Shown here one piece after another: positions 50,387 to 60,389 of a stretch of 64,000 nucleotides of DNA. Below the pieces are notes generated by a model. The model saw nothing but the letters and a program-made list of their open reading frames with translations, ran no database searches and was not told where the DNA came from. The DNA lies in assembly GCF_902804485.1 (NCBI RefSeq), contig NZ_CADCST010000044.1:19867-83866 (forward strand), read 5' to 3'. How positions within the stretch are numbered: the first letter of the stretch is position 1; every line of letters starts with the position of its first letter. The translations under genes were made by a program, and so were the position numbers. The DNA is from Flavobacterium collinsii. Its GTDB lineage: Bacteria > Bacteroidota > Bacteroidia > Flavobacteriales > Flavobacteriaceae.

Positions 50387-51349
50387 ATGGCAACAATTAC
50401 TGCTGCAGACGTAAATAAATTAAGACAATCTACAGGTGCCGGAATGATGGACTGTAAAAAAGCTTTAGTTGAGGCTGACGGAGATTTCGATAAAGCTATA
50501 CAAGTCCTTAGAGAAAAAGGACAAAAAGTTGCTGCTAACCGTTCTGACCGTGAGTCTTCTGAAGGAGCTGCTGTTTCTTTTATCAATGCTGACAATACTA
50601 AAGGAGCTATCATCACTTTAAACTGCGAAACTGATTTCGTAGGTAAAAATGAGGCTTTCGTAACTTTAGCTAAAGAATTAGTTGAAAAAGCTATTAACTT
50701 CTCTTCTAAAGAAGAATTTTTAGCTTCAGATTTCAACGGAATTACTGTTGCTGAAAAATTAATCGAGCAAACTGGAGTTATTGGAGAAAAAATCGAAATC
50801 GGTGGTTTTGAAATTTTAGAAGGTGCTTTTGTTGGATCTTATGTTCACGTTAACAAAATTGCTGCATTAACTGCAATTTCTGCTGCAATTCCTAACGCTG
50901 AAGTTTTAACTAAAGATGTTTCTATGCAAGTTGCTTCTATGGGAGCTGATACATTATCTTACAAAGATTTTGATCCTGCTTTCGTTGAATCTGAGCTTGC
51001 TGCTCGTATTGCTGTAATCGAAAAAGACAATGAAGAAGCAAAACGTTTAGGAAAAACTTTAAAAAATGTTCCTAAATACATCTCTTTCTCTCAATTAACT
51101 GAAGAAGTTTTAAAACAAGCTGAAGAAGATGCTAAAGCTGAATTAAAAGCTGAAGGTAAACCAGAGCAAATTTGGGACAAAATTATCCCAGGAAAAGTTC
51201 AACGTTTTATCTCTGACAATACTACTTTAGATCAAGAGAAAGCTTTGTTAGATCAAAACTTTATCAAAGATGATAGTAAAAAAGTTGGTGATTACGTTAA
51301 AGGATTCAACGTTGAAATTACAGGTTTCAAAAGAGTTACTTTAGGTTAA
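50387..51349 (+). CDS. tsf: Elongation factor Ts
   Basis: 320 residues. The N-terminal UBA-like domain has KLRQSTGAGMMDCKKALVEADGD, and the TDFVGKNEAF exchange motif is intact. The C-terminal part ends QEKALLDQNFIKDDSKKVGDYV. It recycles EF-Tu-GDP to EF-Tu-GTP. A strong terminator follows. Confidence 0.98.
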   Translation: MATITAADVNKLRQSTGAGMMDCKKALVEADGDFDKAIQVLREKGQKVAANRSDRESSEGAAVSFINADNTKGAIITLNCETDFVGKNEAFVTLAKELVEKAINFSSKEEFLASDFNGITVAEKLIEQTGVIGEKIEIGGFEILEGAFVGSYVHVNKIAALTAISAAIPNAEVLTKDVSMQVASMGADTLSYKDFDPAFVESELAARIAVIEKDNEEAKRLGKTLKNVPKYISFSQLTEEVLKQAEEDAKAELKAEGKPEQIWDKIIPGKVQRFISDNTTLDQEKALLDQNFIKDDSKKVGDYVKGFNVEITGFKRVTLG

Positions 51350-51367
51350 TATATTATTTCAATATTT

Positions 51368-51402
51368 AAAAAGCCCGAATATTAATTTATTCGGGCTTTT
51401 TT
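51368..51402 (+). terminator. Intrinsic terminator after tsf
   Basis: Stem AAAAAGCCCGAATA / TATTCGGGCTTTTT with a short AT loop, and eight T on the right. Confidence 0.9.
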
Positions 51403-51420
51403 TTATGCGGAATATTTATT

Positions 51421-51568
51421 TGTGAAATGTTATTTGTGAGATGTAAAATATGAAGAAGTTAAAATAGTGCCCTGAATCTATTTCATCTTCAGAGCAACTC
51501 GATTATTTCGCAAATCTCAAGTTTTCTTCTAATTCCATCTCACATTTTACATTTCACATTTCACATCT
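51421..51568. repeat. Word-based inverted repeat (TGTRARATG) between tsf and the M3 peptidase
   Basis: The left side (51421-51458) has TGTGAAATG, TGTGAGATG and TGTAAAATA; the right side (51527-51568) carries the complement words CATCTCACA, CATTTTACA and CATTTCACA. The arms pair only in part because the words are shuffled. Related words occur at 55670-55695. Confidence 0.7.
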
Positions 51569-51574
51569 AACTAC

Positions 51575-53686
51575 TTACTTCTTGATCGGAAAATTTCTGG
51601 CACGCATTAAAGCATCAGATTTAGGAGCTCTTCCTCTAAAGTTCTCATACGCTTTCTCCTGATCGATTGTATTTCCAACACTAAAAATAGTATCATACAA
51701 ACGTTTTGCTACTACCTTATCATAAGGTCCTTTTCCTTCTGTAAAAGCCTCATAAGCATCTGCATTGATCACATCAGCCCACAAATAACTGTAATATCCT
51801 GCTGAATACCCGTCACCTGAGAAAATGTGTCCGAATTGAGGAATTCTGTGACGCATTACAATTTCTGATGGCATGTGAAGCGCATCTAAAGTCTCTTTCT
51901 CAAATTTATGAGGATCAATAGTAGTCGTTGACAAATGAAGTTTCATATCAATTAAAGAACTCGAAATTGTTTCTACAGTTGAAAAACCTTCATTAAAATT
52001 AGCCGCTTTCTCGATTCTTTCTACAAGAGCCTGAGGCAATGGCTGATTTGTTTTATAATGTAAAGCAAACTTATTTAACACTTCTGGAGTAGCCAACCAG
52101 TGCTCTAACAATTGAGACGGGAACTCTACATAATCCCTAGCTACATTTGTACCTGATAAACTTGGATAGGTTACATTAGAACACAATCCGTGAAGCGCGT
52201 GTCCAAATTCATGAAACAAAGTCGTAGCATCTTCCCATGAGATTAAAATCGGTTCATTTTCGCCTCCTTTTATGAAGTTACAGTTATTAGACACAATGGT
52301 CAAAACTTCCCCGTCCATTCTCTGCTGATCACGATACGCATTCATCCATGCTCCTGAACGCTTTCCTGCACGTGCATAAGGATCAAAATACCACAAACCT
52401 ACCACTTTACCCGTAACTTTATTACTTACCTCCCAAACACGTACGTCAGGATGATAAACCGGAACATTCGTAATTTGCTTGAAACTTAAATTGAATAATT
52501 CTCCGGCAACCCAGAACATTCCTTCACGTAAGTTCTCTAATTGCAAATACGGTTTAACTTCATTTTGATCTAAATCATATTTTGCCTTTCTAACTTTTTC
52601 AGCATAATAACGATAATCCCAAGGCTGAATTTTAAATTTACCTCCTTCTGCGTCAACAATTTTCTGCATTTCAGCGACATCCTGATGCACTTTCTCTACA
52701 GCAGGCTTCCACACAGACTCCATTAAAGCTAATGTCTTCTTAGGATCTTTTGCCATTTTATTAGACAAACTCCAATCAGCAAAAGTTGGAAATCCTAACA
52801 AATTAGCTTTCTTTGTACGCAATTGCAAAATAGAAACCAAAGTAGCATTGTTGTCATTTGCATTACCGTTATCTCCGCGTTTTACAAAAATATCAAATGC
52901 TTTTTCTCTTAAATCCCTACGAGTCGAGAAAGTCAAAAATGGTTCGATAGACGAACGTGTATTAGCCACACAGCCCAATACATCTAACTTTCTGTTTTTT
53001 GCTTCGGCAATAGCGGCATTTTTTACTTCAGTTGGTAAACCGTCAAAATCACTTTCTGTTTTTAAAGCTACGTATTGATTGCGCTCCTCAGCCAATAGAT
53101 TCTGACTAAATTTAGTAAAAAGACTAGCCAGTTCCTGGTTGATTTTCGCTACTTTCCCTTTATCAATATCATTAAGTTTTGCACCTTCACGAACAAAATC
53201 AGTATAATATAACCAAATCAAACGCTGTTGTTCACTGGTAAGTTTCTTGCTTTCCTTTGAATTATACAAAGCTTCAATTCTTGCGAATAATTTTTTGTTC
53301 TGAACAATCTGATCTGCAAATTCAGATAATTTCGGAGACATTTCTGTTTCAACAGTGTTAAATTCAGGTGTACTTAAAGTAGAACCATAAATCCCGTAAA
53401 CACTATAAATTCTGGAAATTGTTTTACCCGAACGCTCTAAAGCTGCAATTGTATTTTCAAAAGTTGGTGCTTTCGGATTGTTCGTAATAGCATCAATTTC
53501 GCTTAGTTTTTCCTGAATTGCAAATTGAAAAGCAGGTTTAAACTGCGAAACCTTATACTCATTAAAAGCAGGAACCCCACCATAAGGACCTGTCCATTGT
53601 TGCACCAACGGATTGTCCGGATTAGTCTGTGCGTTAGCCGCAAGTAAGGTTGTTCCCATGAGAAAAATTGTCATTAATTTTTTCAT
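51575..53686 (-). CDS. dcp: M3-family peptidyl-dipeptidase (Dcp-like)
   Basis: 703 residues with signal peptide MKKLMTIFLMGTTLLAANAQ. The metal site HEFGHALH with downstream Glu in ARDYVEFPSQLLEHW defines the M3A zinc family. Other family segments are WYFDPYARAGKRSGAWM and FGHIFSGDGYSAGYYSYLWAD. Periplasmic; removes C-terminal dipeptides or degrades short peptides. Monocistronic. Confidence 0.95.
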   Translation of the reverse strand: MKKLMTIFLMGTTLLAANAQTNPDNPLVQQWTGPYGGVPAFNEYKVSQFKPAFQFAIQEKLSEIDAITNNPKAPTFENTIAALERSGKTISRIYSVYGIYGSTLSTPEFNTVETEMSPKLSEFADQIVQNKKLFARIEALYNSKESKKLTSEQQRLIWLYYTDFVREGAKLNDIDKGKVAKINQELASLFTKFSQNLLAEERNQYVALKTESDFDGLPTEVKNAAIAEAKNRKLDVLGCVANTRSSIEPFLTFSTRRDLREKAFDIFVKRGDNGNANDNNATLVSILQLRTKKANLLGFPTFADWSLSNKMAKDPKKTLALMESVWKPAVEKVHQDVAEMQKIVDAEGGKFKIQPWDYRYYAEKVRKAKYDLDQNEVKPYLQLENLREGMFWVAGELFNLSFKQITNVPVYHPDVRVWEVSNKVTGKVVGLWYFDPYARAGKRSGAWMNAYRDQQRMDGEVLTIVSNNCNFIKGGENEPILISWEDATTLFHEFGHALHGLCSNVTYPSLSGTNVARDYVEFPSQLLEHWLATPEVLNKFALHYKTNQPLPQALVERIEKAANFNEGFSTVETISSSLIDMKLHLSTTTIDPHKFEKETLDALHMPSEIVMRHRIPQFGHIFSGDGYSAGYYSYLWADVINADAYEAFTEGKGPYDKVVAKRLYDTIFSVGNTIDQEKAYENFRGRAPKSDALMRARNFPIKK

Positions 53687-53719
53687 TATCGTTGATTTGT
53701 TTTAAATAGTTTATTGTTC

Positions 53720-53727
53720 CAAATGTA
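53720..53727 (-). promoter_or_regulatory. Candidate -7 element of the M3 peptidase gene
   Basis: TACATTTG on the minus strand matches TAnnTTTG, 33 nt before the ATG. Confidence 0.45.
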
Positions 53728-53826
53728 ACTAAAAATCAGTATTCATTTAAAAATTTTAACTTTGAAGTCCTCTAAAAACTACCCTTTAATTTAAATATTC
53801 GTCTAAAAAGTTATAGAGAAATAGTT

Positions 53827-53834
53827 TAAATTTG
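53827..53834 (+). promoter_or_regulatory. Candidate -7 element of yhhQ-tag
   Basis: TAAATTTG fits TAnnTTTG, 21 nt before the yhhQ ATG. No TTTG is seen at -33. Confidence 0.4.
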
Positions 53835-53855
53835 AAACATCATTAACCAAATCAC

Positions 53856-54533
53856 ATGTTTAAAACCCGCAGAGAAATTGTTTTTGTAATTCTGGCCGGC
53901 ATCTTTATAACAAATGCTGTTGTGGCCGAACTTATTGGAGGAAAATTAATTCAGATTGGACCGTTTGTCATGAGCATTGGTATTTTACCATGGCCTATTG
54001 TCTTTTTAACAACTGATTTGATCAATGAGTATTTTGGTGAAAAAGGGGTAAAAAAGTTATCCTTCATAACCGCTTGTTTGATTGCTTATGCCTTTCTGAT
54101 TTTATTTATGGCCATTGTAATTCCGGCAGCCAAAGGAATCAGCCCTGTTAACGACGAACAGTTTCGGGCCGTTTTTGGACAAAGTATGTGGATCATTGTC
54201 GGTAGTTTAATCGCTTTTATGGCCTCTCAACTAATTGATGTCTGGATCTTTTGGTTTTTCAAAAGACGCACCGGAGAACGAAAAATATGGCTTAGAACCA
54301 CAGGATCAACCGTAATCTCGCAATTATTCGATTCTTTTATTGTACTAGGAATTGCTTTCTGGTTACCCGGAAAAATTGATTTTGATACTTTCATCTCATC
54401 CGGTTTAACGGGTTACATTTTTAAACTGTCTGTTGCTGTTTTACTAACTCCGGCGATTTACGCAGGACATCATTTGATTAAGAAATACTTAGACGAAGAT
54501 CCGGCACACAAAAATCCCAAACATAAAAAATAA
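53856..54533 (+). CDS. yhhQ: Queuosine precursor transporter YhhQ
   Basis: 225 residues, about six helices. The VUT/YhhQ family imports queuine-pathway precursors such as preQ0 or preQ1. Seen: FVILAGIFITNAVVAELIGGK, WPIVFLTTDLINEYFG, ASQLIDVWIFWFFKRRTG and LRTTGSTVISQLFDSFIVLG. The presence of queG at the window start supports an active queuosine pathway. The stop overlaps tag by one base. Confidence 0.93.
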   Translation: MFKTRREIVFVILAGIFITNAVVAELIGGKLIQIGPFVMSIGILPWPIVFLTTDLINEYFGEKGVKKLSFITACLIAYAFLILFMAIVIPAAKGISPVNDEQFRAVFGQSMWIIVGSLIAFMASQLIDVWIFWFFKRRTGERKIWLRTTGSTVISQLFDSFIVLGIAFWLPGKIDFDTFISSGLTGYIFKLSVAVLLTPAIYAGHHLIKKYLDEDPAHKNPKHKK

Positions 54534-55105
54534 TGGTGAACGAAAATCTGATAAGATGCGGCTGGTGTTCTTCCAGCGATTTATATAAAAAATACCACGA
54601 CGAAGAATGGGGTGTTCCCATTTATGATGATCCGTCTATATTCGAATTTTTAATCCTGGAAACCTTTCAGGCTGGTCTAAGCTGGATTACAATTTTGAAT
54701 AAAAGAGAAAATTTCAGAACCGCCTTCGATCATTTCGATTATAAAAAAATTGCTCAGTATCCGGAAGAAAAAATAGAATCTCTATTGCAGGATACCGGAA
54801 TTGTTCGAAACAAACTTAAAATTCGTGCTACCATTTCAAACGCACAGGCATTCCTGAAAGTACAAGAAGAGTTCGGCACTTTTTCTGACTATATTTGGAA
54901 GTTTACCAACGGAAATCCGATCGACAACAATCCAAAAACCTTAAAAGATGTTCCTTCCACTACTCCTCTTTCAGACGAAATTAGCAATGATTTGAAAAAA
55001 CGCGGCTTCAAATTCGTTGGCTCAACCGTGATTTATGCCCATATGCAGGCCACCGGAATGGTTAACGATCATGTCGAAGATTGCTTTACCCGAAAAAGGA
55101 AATAG
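54533..55105 (+). CDS. tag: DNA-3-methyladenine glycosylase I
   Basis: 190 residues. Tag removes 3-methyladenine from alkylated DNA. Motifs are RCGWCSSSDLYKKYHDEEWGVP, LETFQAGLSWITILNKRENFR, and a zinc site with Cys and His near both ends (RCGW, YAHMQATGMVNDHVEDCF). Coupled to yhhQ by a TAATG overlap, though the functions are unrelated. Confidence 0.95.
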   Translation: MVNENLIRCGWCSSSDLYKKYHDEEWGVPIYDDPSIFEFLILETFQAGLSWITILNKRENFRTAFDHFDYKKIAQYPEEKIESLLQDTGIVRNKLKIRATISNAQAFLKVQEEFGTFSDYIWKFTNGNPIDNNPKTLKDVPSTTPLSDEISNDLKKRGFKFVGSTVIYAHMQATGMVNDHVEDCFTRKRK

Positions 55106-55114
55106 CCGCAGTTG

Positions 55115-55183
55115 CAGTCTCGGTTTTCACTTTTTAGAGCTTAATTTTTTAAGCTAAAGACTGAAAACTGAAAACTGAGACTG
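55115..55183. repeat. Imperfect inverted repeat with GACTGAAAA words after tag
   Basis: Left arm from CAGTCTCGGTTTTCAC, right arm ending in CTGAGACTG; the core is AGCTTAA / TTAAGCT around TTTT. The right arm repeats CTGAAAA three times. It may terminate tag; the thi promoter follows 20 nt later. Confidence 0.75.
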
Positions 55184-55202
55184 AAAACTTTAAAAAAATC
55201 AT

Positions 55203-55210
55203 TACATTTG
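55203..55210 (+). promoter_or_regulatory. -7 element of the thi operon
   Basis: TACATTTG matches TAnnTTTG. Transcription would start near 55216, directly at the 5' strand of the riboswitch. Confidence 0.55.
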
Positions 55211-55216
55211 CTTCAC

Positions 55217-55377
55217 ACTTTAGGGGTGTCTACAACTTGTAGGCTGAGATTTTACCCTCTGAACCTGATCTAGCTCACACTAGCGTAGGGAAAAGTAAGA
55301 TGACTTCTGCGCGCATTTTTATGCGCAATTGTAGCCATTCCTAAAGTATAACTACATACTAAACTCAAAAGGAATGG
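55217..55377 (+). promoter_or_regulatory. TPP riboswitch with predicted start-codon switch (thi operon)
   Basis: The aptamer (55217-55296) has all THI-box segments: TAGGGGTGTC, AGGCTGAGA, TTACCC, CTGAACCTGATCTAG and AGCGTAGGGAA, closed by P1 ACTTT/AAAGT. P3 is CTACAA/TTGTAG. A GCGCAT/ATGCGC hairpin (55311-55326) separates it from the expression platform. The strand 55218-55235 can pair with 55329-55346 at 17 of 18 positions (two G-U), which would exclude the aptamer. The same downstream strand, as CCATTCCT (55335-55342), can instead pair with AGGAATGG (55370-55377) over the thiS ATG. TPP binding would therefore release the sequester strand and block translation. The aptamer is certain; the switch is my reading. 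Confidence 0.92.
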
Positions 55378-55580
55378 AACTAAAAATCAACCAACAAATT
55401 AAACAATTCAATGCTGAATCGTTAAGCATTCAGTCATTGCTCGATCTCGAAATTCCCAACAAACAAAACGGAATTGCCGTTGCCATTAACAATAATGTTG
55501 TTCCAAGAACCAACTGGAACCAACAGCTTGTATCCGAAACTGACGAAATTCTAATTATTTCTGCCACACAGGGGGGATAA
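55374..55580 (+). CDS. thiS: Sulfur carrier protein ThiS
   Basis: 68 residues, ubiquitin-like fold, with the C-terminal Gly-Gly (ISATQGG) that is adenylated by ThiF and thiocarboxylated to give sulfur for the thiazole ring. [13 protein letters not shown] is typical. First gene of thiSC-tenI-DEGHF, with its start codon inside the riboswitch platform. Confidence 0.95.
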   Translation: MELKINQQIKQFNAESLSIQSLLDLEIPNKQNGIAVAINNNVVPRTNWNQQLVSETDEILIISATQGG

Positions 55581-57540
<1,960 letters not shown>

Positions 57541-57592
57541 TGTAGTTAGTGAAGAAAATAGAAGAAAGAATATAAAACAAAGAGAAAAATAT

Positions 57593-58183
57593 ATGATCGT
57601 AATTACCAATCCTTCCCCAATTAAAAATGAAACATACATTGTTCATTCCTTATTTGAAGAAGGATTGGCTTTGCTTCATATTCGGAAGCCTGATTTTTCT
57701 GAAATTGAAATGGCTCGGTTCATTCAGCAGATAAAACCTGAATATCGAAGCCATTTAGTCTTACACAGTCATCACATTTTGGCGGAAGACTTTGAAATTA
57801 CTAAGATTCACTTTTCAGAAAAAGAAAGAAAAAACAGTGTTTCAATTGATATGAATCGAAAGACATTTTCGACATCAACCCATTCAATTGAAGATTTCAA
57901 TTCCTTATCATCAGCGTTTGACTATGCTTTCTTAAGTCCTGTTTTTAAAAGTATTTCCAAAGAAGATTACCTCCCAAAGACTAACCTTTTTGAAGCTTTA
58001 AAGTCAAGAACAAACTACAAAACAAAACTGGTCGCTTTAGGAGGAATGAATGCCGAAAACATCCAAAAAACACACGAAAATGGTTTTGATGATGTCGCAC
58101 TTTTAGGAAGTATCTGGAAAAATGAAAACCCCGTAAAACAATTCAAATTATGTCAGCAAATCGTCCAATCGCACTTTCAATAG
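57593..58183 (+). CDS. Divergent ThiE-family protein (TenI-like)
   Basis: 196 residues from ATG 57593; the open frame upstream overlaps thiC and has no support. It has the TIM-barrel ThiE/TenI outline (LHIRKPDFSEIEMARFI, THSIEDFNSL, YAFLSPVFKSISKEDY, LVALGGMNAENI) but lacks the ThiE DGVHLGQ and ND substrate residues. It is therefore probably a TenI-type thiazole tautomerase and not the pyrophosphorylase, which is encoded two genes later. End overlaps thiD by 34 nt. Confidence 0.8.
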   Translation: MIVITNPSPIKNETYIVHSLFEEGLALLHIRKPDFSEIEMARFIQQIKPEYRSHLVLHSHHILAEDFEITKIHFSEKERKNSVSIDMNRKTFSTSTHSIEDFNSLSSAFDYAFLSPVFKSISKEDYLPKTNLFEALKSRTNYKTKLVALGGMNAENIQKTHENGFDDVALLGSIWKNENPVKQFKLCQQIVQSHFQ

Positions 58184-58905
58184 CCGGCTTTGATCCCTCA
58201 GGTGGTGCCGGTGTTTTGGCAGACATCAAAACATTTGAACAGCATCAAGTAACCGGTTTTGCGATTTTAACCGCGAATACCATTCAAACTGAAAATGAAT
58301 TTATAGAAATTCAATGGACCCATTTGAATTTTATAATTCGTTCTGTCGAAACCTTTTTCAAACGGTATAAAATCAGCGCTGTTAAAATTGGGATTGTCCC
58401 ATCCTTAAATTATCTGAACCAGATTCTTTCGGTAATAAAACAACTATCACCTGACACTTTAATCGTTTGGGATACGGTTTTAAAATCAACTACTCAATTT
58501 GAATTTACAAGCCTTGACGATCGTTTCGATTTAAACGAAATTTTATCCAAAATTGATTTGATTACGCCTAATTACAACGAAATCGAATTATTATTTCCTG
58601 GTTTTACCACTAATCAACCCGGGCTTCAAAATGAAATTCCCACGAACATTTTATTAAAAGGCGGACATCATCCTTCGACAACCGGAACCGATCGTTTGTT
58701 TCTGAAAGACGAAATTACCGATCTGCTGCCTTCTGATAAAAAATGCTTTGAGAAACACGGTTCAGGCTGCGTATTATCAGCCGCAATTACCTCAAATCTT
58801 GCATGGAATCAACCTTTAAAAGAAGCCTGCAGGAATGCTAAGATCTACATAGAAAAATATCTGAATTCCACTTCAACTTTAATCGGACATCATTATGTAT
58901 CATAA
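58150..58905 (+). CDS. thiD: HMP/HMP-phosphate kinase ThiD
   Basis: 251 residues, ribokinase fold. Phosphorylates HMP-P to HMP-PP. Seen: ALSIAGFDPSGGAGVLADIKTF, VKIGIVPS, LITPNYNEIELLFPG and the anion-hole HGSGCVLSAAITSNLA. Overlaps its neighbours by 34 and 11 nt, so the block is translationally coupled. Confidence 0.95.
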   Translation: MSANRPIALSIAGFDPSGGAGVLADIKTFEQHQVTGFAILTANTIQTENEFIEIQWTHLNFIIRSVETFFKRYKISAVKIGIVPSLNYLNQILSVIKQLSPDTLIVWDTVLKSTTQFEFTSLDDRFDLNEILSKIDLITPNYNEIELLFPGFTTNQPGLQNEIPTNILLKGGHHPSTTGTDRLFLKDEITDLLPSDKKCFEKHGSGCVLSAAITSNLAWNQPLKEACRNAKIYIEKYLNSTSTLIGHHYVS

Positions 58906-59533
58906 ATTGCAATACATCTCACAAGGAGAAACAATAGAAGAACAACTGTATAATATCCATGAAGCTTTAGATGCCGGATGCGATTGGGTACAGCTGCGTT
59001 TTAAAAATCAAACTGAAAAAGACTCTTTTGCTTTGGCTGAAGCTGTAAAATTTTTATGCGAAGAGTATCTGGCGAATTTTATTGTGAACGATAACCTGTA
59101 TCTCGCCCAACAAATTGCGGCAGACGGAGTTCATTTAGGACTTTCAGACATGAAAATTGACGAAGCAAGAGCCATACTGGGCAATACCAAAATCATAGGA
59201 GCAACTGCCAACACTTTTGAAGACATTGAAAACCATATTAAAAATGGCTGTGATTATATTGGTTTGGGGCCCTTTCGTTTTACAACAACCAAAGAAAAAC
59301 TAAGTCCGATTCTGGGTTTATCGGGTTATTTTAAAATTATACAGGATCTAAAAAGGAATAAACTTGAAATCCCAGTCTATGCCATTGGAGGAATAACGCC
59401 AAACGATATCGCCCCCTTAATGGAAACTGGTATTCATGGAATTGCAGTCTCGGGCATGATTACAAAAAGTGATCAAAAAGGAAAACTCATTCAACAACTA
59501 AACGAAAAGTTATATGCAAACGTCATTGTTTAA
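58895..59533 (+). CDS. thiE: Thiamine phosphate synthase ThiE
   Basis: 212 residues. Joins HMP-PP and thiazole phosphate. The residues missing from the TenI-like protein are here: [50 protein letters not shown] and [12 protein letters not shown]. Overlaps thiG by 20 nt. Confidence 0.93.
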   Translation: MYHKLQYISQGETIEEQLYNIHEALDAGCDWVQLRFKNQTEKDSFALAEAVKFLCEEYLANFIVNDNLYLAQQIAADGVHLGLSDMKIDEARAILGNTKIIGATANTFEDIENHIKNGCDYIGLGPFRFTTTKEKLSPILGLSGYFKIIQDLKRNKLEIPVYAIGGITPNDIAPLMETGIHGIAVSGMITKSDQKGKLIQQLNEKLYANVIV

Positions 59534-60290
59534 CATAGGAGATAAAACTTTAACCTCCCGCTTGTTTTTAGGAACAGGGAAATTTGGTTCAAACCTGGAA
59601 ATGGAAGAGGCTATTTTGGCATCGGGAAGCGAGTTGGTAACCGTGGCTCTAAAACGTATCGATCTCGAGACCGAAACGGATGCTATTTTAACGCATTTAA
59701 ATCATCCGAACATTCATTTATTACCCAACACATCGGGGGCACGTAATGCTAAAGAAGCCGTTTTTGCAGCACAATTAGCGAGAGAAGCACTAGAAACGAA
59801 CTGGTTGAAGCTCGAGATTCACCCAGATCCGAAATACCTGATGCCCGATCCTATAGAAACTTTAAAAGCGACAGAGGAACTGGCCAAACTTGGCTTTTTT
59901 ATTCTGCCCTACATTCATGCCGATCCCGTTTTATGCAAACATCTGGAGAGTGCAGGAACAACAGCCGTTATGCCTTTAGGCTCTCCTATTGGAAGCAATA
60001 AAGGTTTAAAAACGATCGATTTTCTTGAAATTATAATCGAACAAAGCAATGTTCCGGTAATAGTCGACGCCGGAATCGGATCACCGTCTGACGCTGCAAA
60101 AGCGATGGAAATTGGTGCTGATGCTGTTTTAGTGAATACTGCTATTGCCGTAGCCGGAAATCCGAAACTAATGGCAGAGGCCTTTAAAGAAGCGGTTATT
60201 GCCGGCCGAAAAGCCTTTGAAGCTAAAATTGCTCCTCAACAAAATCATGCTTTGGCTTCCAGTCCTTTGACCTCTTTTTTATATGAGTAG
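59514..60290 (+). CDS. thiG: Thiazole synthase ThiG
   Basis: 258 residues. Builds the thiazole ring from DXP, dehydroglycine and ThiS thiocarboxylate. The Schiff-base Lys is in [40 protein letters not shown] and [31 protein letters not shown] are all present. Confidence 0.97.
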   Translation: MQTSLFNIGDKTLTSRLFLGTGKFGSNLEMEEAILASGSELVTVALKRIDLETETDAILTHLNHPNIHLLPNTSGARNAKEAVFAAQLAREALETNWLKLEIHPDPKYLMPDPIETLKATEELAKLGFFILPYIHADPVLCKHLESAGTTAVMPLGSPIGSNKGLKTIDFLEIIIEQSNVPVIVDAGIGSPSDAAKAMEIGADAVLVNTAIAVAGNPKLMAEAFKEAVIAGRKAFEAKIAPQQNHALASSPLTSFLYE

Positions 60291-60300
60291 ACTAAACAAT

Positions 60301-60384
60301 TTAACCGCAAAGTTCGCAAAGAAAAGCGCTAAGAACGCAAAGCTTTGCAAACCTTGCGTAAATCTCCGCGCACTTTGCGGTTAA
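60301..60384. repeat. 84-bp palindrome with CGCAAAG words between thiG and thiH
   Basis: The arms TTAACCGCAAAGTTCGC (60301-60317) and GCGCACTTTGCGGTTAA (60368-60384) pair at 16 of 17 positions; the inner part continues imperfectly to a central GCAAAGCTTTGC. Its right arm ends 5 nt before the thiH ATG, so a folded RNA would crowd the start. Confidence 0.88.
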
Positions 60385-60389
60385 AAACT

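Noticed and set aside
60345..60389. Longer thiH start at 60345
   Set aside because: The added residues translate the palindrome (MQTLRKSPRTLRLK) and are not part of the ThiH family.
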